A program made the translations under genes and the position numbers. Shown in pieces: positions 35,001-43,339 of a DNA stretch of 64,000 nucleotides. Position 1 is the first letter of the stretch. Each line of letters starts with the position of its first letter. This DNA comes from Phalacrocorax aristotelis. Lineage: Eukaryota > Chordata > Aves > Suliformes > Phalacrocoracidae. Location of the stretch: the NCBI RefSeq assembly GCF_949628215.1, contig NC_134288.1, positions 9,121,682 to 9,185,681 on the forward strand, in the 5' to 3' direction. The notes beneath the pieces were generated by a model. It had not been told where the DNA came from. It worked only from the letters and a program-made list of their open reading frames with translations, and searched no databases.

Positions 35001-36158
35001 CTCTGCATCCTCACTGCAAGCGGCATGCTCCTCGCTGCTGCCTTCTCCTCCTCTTGTTCCTCCTCCTGGCAACCTGTGCTCATCTTGGCCACACTGGGAA
35101 AATCAGGACAGCCCTGCCTTTGGCACAGGTGTGGGTGAGCTTCAGCTGGCACCTCTGCCTGGCTCCTGCCTGTGAGCCAAGCGATGCCATGGGCGCAGCA
35201 GTTTCTGCAAACACCCCTTGCCGGCTCCTGGCAGGGCTGTGCTGTTTGGGCTGCAAACAGAGACCCTGCTGGGAGGTTTCACGCCAAACAACAGCTGTTT
35301 GGTTAAAACAAGGAAGGAACCTGGCCGTTGTCTCAGGGCGGGCGGAGCAGCACTGCAGCTGGGAACAACCACCCCTGGCATCACCCCCATGGCAGGGGGG
35401 CCCTGGCAGCAGAGGTCTGCGCCTGGGAAGTGGCACCCATGGCCCAGGCCCCTCCACTGGGGTTTGGGTCCATCCCCATGGTAAGGGGCCACATGCAGAG
35501 GTGGGGAAGGGATGTGAGGTGTGAGAAGCAGAGCCTGGACACTGAAGGGCTGAAGGGTCCCGAGATCCATGCTGCCCTGGCCCCTGCCCAGCCTCTGCCT
35601 CCCCCAACCAGCACACTCCTCATTCCCGCCTTTGCCACGCAGCCCCTGCTCTGCACAGAGAGCCCTCCTGGGCACCAGGCCAGGCGCTGGGCTCTGCGGG
35701 CACAGATGTCCCAAATCCAAGTCTGCCAGTGTCAGTGCAGGGGTGCTCAGGGAGGCTGGGAGGGCCCCTGCCGCATGTGGCACCCCTGGGTGCTGACAGC
35801 TGCTGTGCACGCAGGGTGCAGGGGTGCACAAGGGGGTGCAGGGCATGCACATGTGCCTGACCAGCCCAGGGTGGGAGTGGGCTCCCTGAGGCAGTGGGGC
35901 TGTGGCGCAGGCCCTGCAGCTGGCCAGGACATGGTCCCCACCAGCGTGTGCTGGGCAGTGCCAGCATATGCTGGATAGGGATGGGGGGGACATGGCAGGG
36001 GCACGGGGGGTGGGGTGCAAGGAGTTGGTCCCAGGATGCCTGTGCCTGGCAGCTGCTGGGTTTGCCTGCTGGTACTCACTGCCTTTCTCCTCTGGTACAG
36101 TGCCGGGCTCTGCCCTGAGAGCAAGGAGCGCCAGGAGGAGGAAAACTCCTGGCCTCAT
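29075..36158 (-). CDS. Long multi-WAP gene or cluster of decaying WAP genes
   Basis: A signal-peptide exon (36080-36158, [20 protein letters not shown]) ends in phase 1 and has a TTTAAAA box at 36207. Downstream on the minus strand lie about fifteen WAP-like exons before one poly(A) signal. Nearly all measurable ones start and end in phase 1, so any of them can be skipped without losing the frame. Exons at 34313-34462, 33456-33605, 31950-32072, 30882-31028, 30633-30779, 30429-30548 and 30188-30325 are open and in phase. Three others carry single-base frame changes, one has an internal stop and several have lost cysteines. Products would be secreted inhibitors of the WFDC family. Whether this is one gene, several genes or partly pseudogene needs transcripts. 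Two exons end in the TGA-G|gt pattern of WFDC2, which hints at several merged units. Confidence 0.6.
29489..31028 (-). other. Distal block of six WAP exons
   Basis: Exon 30882-31028 ([13 protein letters not shown], then [13 protein letters not shown]) and exon 30633-30779 ([12 protein letters not shown], then [13 protein letters not shown]) are intact WAP domains. Exon 30429-30548 lacks the first WAP cysteines but stays open. Exon 30188-30325 has Tyr for one core Cys ([11 protein letters not shown]) and a weak gtcagc donor. The exon ending near 29724 (start 29862) has a WAP core ([16 protein letters not shown]), but its donor appears lost. Exon 29489-29622 has a fine core ([16 protein letters not shown]) and a good donor, but is one base short of frame. 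The last and fourth exons are close copies, as are the third and fifth, so a two-exon unit was duplicated. Confidence 0.75.
31200..33257 (-). pseudogene. Degenerate WAP exons in the middle of the array
   Basis: The exon starting at 33257 opens well ([14 protein letters not shown], then [12 protein letters not shown]) but loses frame within a C run, and no donor follows. Relics near 32640-32780 ([20 protein letters not shown]) and 32290-32350 ([13 protein letters not shown]) lack several cysteines. Exon 31950-32072 is open, in phase and keeps six cysteines ([16 protein letters not shown]). Exon 31510-31650 is a full-length 141-nt WAP exon ([18 protein letters not shown]), but an in-frame TGA replaces the cysteine before PGKKCC. 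The relic ending at 31237 ([20 protein letters not shown]) has Ser for a core Cys. These look like host exons under relaxed constraint. Confidence 0.65.
33456..34462 (-). other. Proximal block of three WAP exons
   Basis: Exon 34313-34462 codes [14 protein letters not shown], then [17 protein letters not shown], a WAP domain with the cysteine pattern slightly spread. Exon 33868-34009 codes [10 protein letters not shown] and then [20 protein letters not shown], but is 142 nt long, so the start and end are one base out of frame; the shift can be placed in a CCCCC run. Exon 33456-33605 codes [20 protein letters not shown], then [19 protein letters not shown], an intact eight-cysteine WAP domain. 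All have phase-1 boundaries. Confidence 0.75.
35242..35302. promoter_or_regulatory. Two forkhead-type inverted repeats
   Basis: CTGTTTG-ggctg-CAAACAG (35242-35260) and CCAAACA-acagc-TGTTTGG (35284-35302) are perfect 7-bp inverted repeats, each with a 5-bp spacer, in opposite orders. TGTTTG/CAAACA is the core of FOX factor sites. They lie in the first intron of the WAP-array gene, 24 bp apart, and look like an enhancer. Confidence 0.4.
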
Positions 36159-36206
36159 GGTGCTGCTGGGGATGTCGTGTGTGTCTGGAGCTGAGGCAGG
36201 GTTGGG

Positions 36207-36213
36207 TTTAAAA
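36207..36213 (-). promoter_or_regulatory. TTTAAAA TATA-type box of the WAP-array gene
   Basis: This box lies 49 nt upstream of the signal-exon ATG at 36158, the same geometry as the other WFDC-locus promoters. Confidence 0.5.
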
Positions 36214-37150
36214 TCTCTGGTGGGGGTGCCTGGGGTGACGGGGCAGCTGAAGCTGGGCTGCTGGCTGTGGCAGGCTGGCCGTGCTGGGGGCAGGAAACGC
36301 AAGAGGAGAGGCAGTTCCCAGAATCTGCTTGCTCCCCACCAGCCGTCCTGCTTGTCTCCAGCCAAGCCGCACTTTCGGGTCAGGGTGACTTGCATGGCTG
36401 GGGAGGGCTGGGGAGGGCTGCTGTCCCCCACAGCACACAGCCCCATCCTTGCTATGACCCCCTGCCTGGGTTTCCCTCCAGCCTGCTTGCCCCTCACGTC
36501 CCTGGGGTGGGGGCCATGGACAGACCCCATGGCTTGGCCCTGGTGTGGCAGCAGGAGCAGCCAGAGGGGCTCTGCCGCCACCACACAGCTGTGGCTTGGC
36601 TCAGCTGGGTGTAGACTCCACACATGGGACTGCTCAGGATCCAGCACCACAAGGTGGGAGAGGTGTCCTGGGCCACCCTTGGTGTCCCAGCATGGTGACA
36701 GGACTGGGCTGGGACCAGTGAGTGGGTCCTGCCATGGCCCCTGGCATGCGGATGCTGCTCCATGCCTCCTTCCTTGTCTGGGTGCTTCATCTGACCCATG
36801 ACTGCTTTTCCAACCAGGTTTTCACACTTTGGGATGCAAATGAGCCCTTCCTTGGTGCAAGGAATCCGAAGGAACTGGTTTCTGTGCTCCAGTCCATGAC
36901 TGCTGAGGGGACATTGGTGCAGCCCCTGGACCCAGCGGGATGGTCACCATGGGCGATGGTGGCTGGAGGGCTCCCGCATGGAAACGGGAACCTCTCCCTG
37001 CCCCAGGGCAGCGCCTGCCTGCAGGAATGGCTGCCGGGCACCTGCTTGCACCTCCCTGCCTGTGTGCAGCCCAGGGCTGCCTGCACCTCCTGGGAGCCCA
37101 CAGCAGAGCACAGGGATGGTGACCCAGAGCAGAAGGTGGCCATGTGCCTA

Positions 37151-37156
37151 TTTATT
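37151..37156 (-). terminator. Poly(A) signal of the five-WAP gene
   Basis: AATAAA on the minus strand, about 350 nt past the proposed stop codon at 37510. Confidence 0.65.
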
Positions 37157-37509
37157 ATCTTTTGTTGCTGTGAAGGGGCCGGGCCCAATGGGGGTGCAGG
37201 GTTCTGCCTCTGTGCCTGGGCTGCCCGGAGCCTTGCTGTGGCATGGGGCAGTGTGGGTTGTGCGCAGCCCTCAATGGCACAGTTGGGAGGGGCTGGGGGT
37301 GCTGGGGACCCCAGCCAGGACACATCAGAGCAATGCCAGTGCCATCTTGCCAGCAGTGCAGAGGGTCCAGCGCAAGGATGGATGCAGGGGCTGGCAGGTG
37401 CTGCTGGCAGAAGCACCTCTTTGCTCATCCACAGCGGTATGATGGCAGTGGGGAGGGGGGATAGCCCTGAAATGGCAGCTCCTGGTGCAGCAGCCCTTCC
37501 TGGCCAGGG

Positions 37510-39895
37510 CTAGGCTGTGCCTGGAAGAGATGGACGAGGCAGTCAGTGCAAGATGGGTGCTCCTGCCCCGAAGGATGGGGGGCCGTGGGGTGCTCCCACC
37601 ATGGGCCCCTCTCTGTCTCCTCCAGGCTGGACCTGCTGCAGGGGTGAGACCTGTGCGGCCTTGGGCGGCCGGGACCCAGGAGGTGGCAGGCTGGGGAGGG
37701 CCTTACCCTGCAGTGGGGGGATGCACGCCCGGCCACAGCCTTGAAGGCAGCACTTCTGACCGGGGGGACAATCCTTGTCCTGCAGGCACAGGAGGAGGCA
37801 CTCGGCTGCCCGGTCACCATCAGCTGTGGGGGGACAGAGCCCGGGCCGCACTGGCACATGCGGAGAGAGGGAGGGGTGAGGGGCTCCCCTCCTGTGAGCA
37901 GGGCACCCCTCTGGGGTGGGGGGGCTGCCCTGACTGCAGGGGGTGAGCACCTCACCCAGCTCCTGCCCCATGGGAACAGCAGCTGGGTCTCCGCACTCCT
38001 ATCACCCCCTGGGAGGGCCACGGCAAGGGGGTGCCAGCCCTGGCCGGGGGGCTCAGCCTGCGATAGGGCAGGGAGGGGACATGGGGGTCTTGGCTCCACA
38101 GGGCTCGTGGCTTTACCCTTGATGGGTGGTTTGCAGACATGGCCACAGCCTGTGGTGCAGCACTTGGCGGCTCCGGGGCAGTTGCTGTCAGTGTCACACA
38201 GCTCCAGGCAGGGTCCCAGGGAGCCCCGCAGCACCACGGGGCACGTGCCAGGCTTCGCTATGGCACGGCGGCTCCCTGGTGACGACAGGGACTATGTCTG
38301 AGCTGGGATCCTGCTTCCCCCAGTCCCACTCCTGGCATGGCCTTCATGCTGCCCCCATGCTGCCCTCACCTGTCATCCCCACACCCATGCCAGTCTGACC
38401 CAGTGAGACCAGTCACAGCTCAATATGGAATGCCAGCTGGCAGCTGGAGTGGTGAGGGACAGCCCTGGCTGCAGTCCCCACCAGCACCCAGTCCGAGTGG
38501 GGTGCAGGATAGGGCTGCAGGATGGGGGTGTCAGGAGGGGGGCTGCAAGAGTGGGGTGCAACCCCATGCCTGCTTGGGGCCATCACCCACCTGTCATGGA
38601 GGATCTTGGTACCAGGATCCCTTCCCACAGCACCCTGAAGGTCTGCTCCTGCCCAGGGGCTCATGAGGGCTCGGGCTGTCCCCAGGGTGGGTGTGCGGCA
38701 CTGGGAGCCACAGCTGACGGCACACGCTCCCCGGGGCCTGGATGGCTGTCACCAGCTGCACACTCAGCCGGGCACAGCTGCTGGGGCTTGTCTGGTGGCA
38801 CGGCTGAACACACACCAAGCTTTGCAGGGGAGGAAGAGCCGTGCTACCATTGGTGTGGCTGTGGGTTGGCATGGGGTGGCTGCGGGGCAGCCATGGACAA
38901 GGCTGGAGGCATACACGCTTAGATGGCGGGATGCAGGTCTGGTGAGCCCCAGCCCCAAGGGGAGCAGACCCTGTGGGCGACCAGCCCCGGGAAGAGGGAT
39001 GGCGGGGCTATACCTCTGTCTGGGGGGGCGCAGGCCAGCCCACAGCCGGAGAAGCAGCACTTGCGGTCCCCGGGGCAGTCCCGGTCATCGGTGCAGTGGT
39101 TGTGGCAGGCAGCAGTGCTTCTCTGCACACGCTTCCGTGGGCAGAGGCCAGGTTTGGCTGTAGGGCAGGGGAAGCTCAGGGCTCAGCATGCAGCTGACCT
39201 GGCCCCACAGCACCCGTGATTGCCCCACAGAGCAATGGGGAGGCTGTGGACCCGTCTGGTACATCCTCAACCCATCATAGGGACACCCAGGCCACCTCAC
39301 CTGGCTCGGCAGGCACGCAGCGGGCACAGCAGCCAAGGGTGCAGCACTTCTCCCCGCGACTGCACATGGTGTCATTGTGGCAGCTCATCCCACAGCTCGC
39401 CCCACTGGCGCTGCCAGCACGGGGGCAGTAGCCTGGACTCTCTGCAGAGGGAGATGCGGCTGTGTGCCCAGGGAGCGGGGCTCGCACGAGGAGCACCCGA
39501 CATGGGCACCAGCCCCCACCCACATCCCACCCGTCACCCAGTCCCCGCACTGGCATCTCCTGGGGGGAGCCGGCGGTACCTGTGGTGGGGAGGAGGCAGG
39601 TCCTGACCTGCTCGCTCTGGCAGCACTTCTCGGCACTGGGGCAGCTGTGGTCGGAGAGGCAGTACAGCCTGGGGGGTCGCGGGGCTCCACTCCTCCCTGC
39701 TGGGCACTCACCCGCTTTGCCGGGGGCAGGCAGGGCGATGGGGGGCCGGCGTCCCTGCAGGGCCCGACGCGGTGCTGGGGTGACCGCGGGGGCAGCGCCT
39801 TGGTCCCCGGTGCTGTTCTGGTGCGCTGGGGTGGATGGCAGCTCCACAAACAACACCAGAAGCACCAGGAGGATGGTACGCTTGCCCAGCATCAT
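37510..39895 (-). CDS. Secreted protein with five WAP domains (WFDC3/WFDC8-like)
   Basis: Six minus-strand exons (39580-39895, 39301-39441, 39014-39157, 38117-38257, 37707-37823, 37510-37520) join in frame to 289 residues. Exon 1 carries a signal peptide (MMLGKRTILLVLLVLFVELP), an Ala/Pro/Arg linker of about 35 residues and WAP1 (KAGECPAGRSG), which has six cysteines. WAP2 (ESPGYCPRAGSASG, then EKCCTLGCCARC), WAP3 (AKPGLCPRKRVQ, then RKCCFSGCGLAC) and WAP4 (AKPGTCPVVLRG, then AKCCTTGCGHVC) are full. WAP5 (QKCCLQGCGRAC) lacks its first cysteine. The last exon adds only GTA and a stop. TTTAAA lies at 39938-39943. Multi-WAP secreted proteins of this locus are protease inhibitors or antimicrobials. 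Tandem WAP number resembles human WFDC3, but orthology is not certain. Confidence 0.85.
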
Positions 39896-41175
39896 GCTGC
39901 TGTCAGGGGGCCGTGCTGCTGGACCTGCTGGCTGGGATTTAAACCCTGCTGGGATGGGGGCTGGCCGAGCTGAGCTGCTTCTTCCCACGGCAGCACCGTA
40001 TTGAGACCGTGGGAGTGCCAGGCACGAACAATCCAGCTCGGGGGAGACTTCTGGGGCAGTGCTGGGCTCACAGCCCACGGCTGATGCGTCCTCCACAGCA
40101 TGCCCTTTCCAGGTCACCAGTGACCCGCAAGCAGCCAGGCTGGGGGGACGGGCAGTGCTCCAGGAGCCCCACTGCCCGCACTCCCCGATGGTGAGCAGGG
40201 ATGGGACACAGGGAAGCAGTGTCCTGTTCCTGGTCCTCAGCGTCCAACCGGTCCTGGCCGGGGAGTGTTGCCAGTTGCCTCCCAGCACACACAGAGCAGG
40301 AAGAGCTGCTGCAGAGAGCTGTGGCACTGAGCCGGGGTGTACCAGCCTGCACCCGCACTGCAGAGAGAAGGGGAACTGGCACCAGGCACAGGGCTGTGCC
40401 AGGCAAGGTGCAGGGCTGACTCTGCCCCAGGGGACAGCTGTGCTCTGTCCCTGCTAAAGGTGAGGACCCTGGGGGTGCCACTCCCTCAAAGGCATGTGGG
40501 ACTGCCTGTGCTGGTCCTGGGGTCTGGGAATGGGACTGGGGTGGGTGCGGGAGGGTCAGGGCACCAGGAGCCCTGTGGGGAGCAGGAGGTGCCAGGGAGA
40601 GTGGAGCAGGAGTGTGGCCCAGCTCTGAGCAGGCAGGGGAAGGACAGGGCAGGGGCAGGCATGGGGCAGGGGTGTGTGGGCTTCACTGCCCATGGTTCCT
40701 TCGGGCTCCTGCCATGGGCAACATGCCACTGGCAGGCTGGGAGCGCATGGGGCAGGAGGCATTTTGGGTGATGCTTGTGCAACAGCACATACCAGTGGCC
40801 TTCCCGTCCCCCAGCCGTTGCAGAGCGAGAGCGGCTCTGCTATGATGGAACATGGACATGGCTATGTAGTGATGGCCCTGCTCTGAGCACGTCTGGGCAA
40901 AGGTGGAGAAGGCATGCCAAGGGTGTAGGGCCATGGGGTAGCCTGGGCCGTGGGGCTGTGGGGCAGCCCCAGGCAGGGGCACAGGCTGGGGACCCTTGGA
41001 GACATGATGCAACCAGTTGGTGCTGACACTTCTCATGTGCAGCCCTTCCAGGTGTCCCCAGCACCGGCACCAGTGCTCAGCAGCAGTTGTAGTGGGCTGG
41101 ATGCGGGCAGGGTGGCTGCCCAGCCAGGAGTGCAGCAGGACGGAGAGGAAGCCATGAGTGTGGCAGGGAGAGACT
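39896..41175. other. Intergenic stretch between the five-WAP gene and WFDC2
   Basis: Beyond the TTTAAA promoter box at 39938 I find no exon, repeat or RNA gene. Confidence 0.4.
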
Positions 41176-41177
41176 GC

Positions 41178-41183
41178 TTTATT
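41178..41183 (-). terminator. Poly(A) signal of WFDC2
   Basis: AATAAA on the minus strand. It is probably in a non-coding last exon whose acceptor (ctttgcag) is at about 41391-41398, because the coding exon ends with the stop followed directly by a donor. Confidence 0.65.
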
Positions 41184-41480
41184 GGTGAAAGTGCAGGGGG
41201 CTACAGCACACCCCAAGCAGGGAACCCCAGAGAGGAAGTTGAGGCTGAAGGCTCCGAGCTGGGAGTGCGGCTGGGCCGGTGGGGGTGGGGGGGATGGTGC
41301 AGGGCTGGGGCCTGGGCGTGCAGGACTCACGTCGGGCAGCAGCTTCCCTGTGGCTGGGCTGGGCTGGCAGGAGGCGGCTGTGCCTGCAAAGGGAGCAGAG
41401 GGCCATGAGTGGGACAGGTGCATGGGTGCTGTATCAAGGGTGCTGTAGGATCCCCGGGATCAGTGGGCACCCAACTGACC

Positions 41481-43234
41481 TCAGTGGAGGGGTGTCACGC
41501 AGGAGACCTTGCCACAGCCATTCCTGCAGCACTTCTGGCTCCCAGAGCAGTTGGAGTCCGTCTTGCACTGGTTAGTGCAGATGCCCAGCATGGGGATCCC
41601 CGGACTGACGGGCGGGCAGGTGCCGGGCTTCTCTGCAAAGGCAAAGGGACATGACCTGAGACCTGTCGGCCCTGGCACAAGGGGCAGGACCAGTCCTGCA
41701 GGTCCTGGAGCTGTGGGCATGGCTCTGGACCCTGGCTGCCATGGAGGAAGGACCCCTGGGCCAGCTGGCAGCTCCCGCACCCCACGGCTCTGCCCATTGG
41801 CGCTCCCACCAGCCTGACCTGATGGGGACATTTTGGGGAGGCCATGTGGTGTGGTGGTCCCCCATGGTCCCTGTGTTCAGCCTCCCGCTCAGGGGTTTGT
41901 GGCTCGCACAGGAAGCAGCCCTGATGGCAGCCTCGGCCCTGCTTTCCCCCACAGCCACTGTGGACAGCCCTGGCTGAGGGCTTGTGGCACGTGGGCTCAA
42001 CTCAGGACTCAATGGGGGGCACATGTCTCCCAGACAGCCTTTGCCTCAGCTGTGTGGGGACCCTGCCCTGCCATCCCTCTGCCTGCCGCCAGCACTGGCG
42101 TCCTGGCTCTGCACCATGCCGTCCTCCACTGCAGCACAGCCAGGCGAGCTCTGTCCTTGCAGGTGACAATGGAGGCACCAGAGCCTCTGTTTCACATCCA
42201 CGTGTTTGCAGCTGGAGATCCCAAATCCTGTGCCTGTCTACCAGGGCTGCTTTCCAGCAGGACAGGTGTGGTGAGCATACTCCGCCAGATAGCTGCGGCG
42301 CCGTGTCCAAGCTGGGGATGATGCCGTTGGGAGACTCTTCCCAGGTGGGGGGTTGGGAGGCAGGACAGTGCCCATGTCCTGGGCTGGCAGCTACCCATGG
42401 CAGGGCTGAGCAGGCAGCAAGGGCTGTGAGGGGGAGCAGTGCAGGCCCCTGCCCTCTGCTCTGGCCCCAGCGCCATTCAGAGGTGTCTCCTCCTGTGTTG
42501 CTGGGAGGAAGAAGGGGTGAGCATGGCCCTGGCAAGCCCAGGTGGAGGGTGGACAGTGCCAGGAGGTTGCCCCACAGCAGCACACCCTGATCCCACCAGG
42601 CTCCCCGCGCAGACCCCAATAACCGTGCTGCAGCCAGACATGCAAGGAGCACCCGAGCCCACCGCTGCTACCGCGCCCTGGAGCACCAGTGCTGCTGGCT
42701 GGGATGGACTATCGGCTCTGGGCAGCGGGGCTGGGAGCAGGAGGGAGCGTTACCGTCGGGCTTCTGGCAGGCCTTGCCGCAGGCCGCCGGGCAGCACTTG
42801 AGGGTGCTCTCGCAGTCGCCATCGGACTGGCACCCCACTGTGCAGTTCACTGCTTCCGTCGCCGGGTCCGGGCACACACCGGCTTTCGCTGCAAGGCAAA
42901 GGCGGAGGGCGTGGGTGGGCGCCGGGGCTGCTGGCCCCACAGCAGGGCGAGGGTTGCCGTCCTGAGGCAGGAGATGCTGCCACCAGCCCCAGGGCTGGGT
43001 CCAGGGATGCTGCTGAGCCCAACCGTGCCAGGTGCCATCTGGCTCTTGGCCCCGGCCCCCACCCCAGCAGGCCCCAGGGCTGGGAGTGATGCTGGTGGCT
43101 CGCCTGGGGCGTGCCGAGCTGTGCCGAGCCGTGCGCTCATACTCACTGGTGACATTCTGGGCGGATGCTGGAGGCAGCTCTGCCCAGAGAGCCAGGAGCC
43201 CCGCCAGGACGAGCACGCTGCGGGCCTTGGGCAT
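41481..43234 (-). CDS. WFDC2: WAP four-disulfide core domain protein 2 (HE4)
   Basis: Three minus-strand exons (43147-43234, 42754-42888, 41481-41632) join in phase 1 to 124 residues, the human length. A signal peptide ([20 protein letters not shown]) is followed by WAP1 ([20 protein letters not shown], then [12 protein letters not shown]) and WAP2 ([20 protein letters not shown], then [16 protein letters not shown]). The ending [14 protein letters not shown] is identical to human WFDC2, which identifies the gene. NCT in WAP1 is a probable glycosylation site, also present in human. WFDC2 is a secreted epithelial two-WAP protein with anti-protease and antibacterial roles. The stop TGA is followed by G|gtcagt, so a 3'-UTR exon is expected. 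A CTTAAA box lies at 43279-43284 (minus strand). Confidence 0.95.
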
Positions 43235-43339
43235 GGTGCGGGAGCCGGTGCTGCGCCTGCGGGGCCGCCCGGCCAGCCTTTAAGCTCCTCTCCAGGTGGG
43301 GCCGGCGGGCGGGAGGGCTTGGCCTTCCGGGTGGCTCCC

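Noticed and set aside
35040-35110. Plus-strand leucine-rich stretch ([18 protein letters not shown])
   Set aside because: No in-frame ATG upstream and no supported exon after it.
36743-36820. Plus-strand hydrophobic start MRMLLHASFLVWVLHLTHDC, resembling a signal peptide
   Set aside because: No TATA-type box, no phase-1 donor and no downstream WAP or other domain on the plus strand.
38640-38830. Possible extra WAP relic between WAP3 and WAP4 of the five-WAP gene
   Set aside because: Only a few spaced cysteines and no splice sites in phase; too weak to call.
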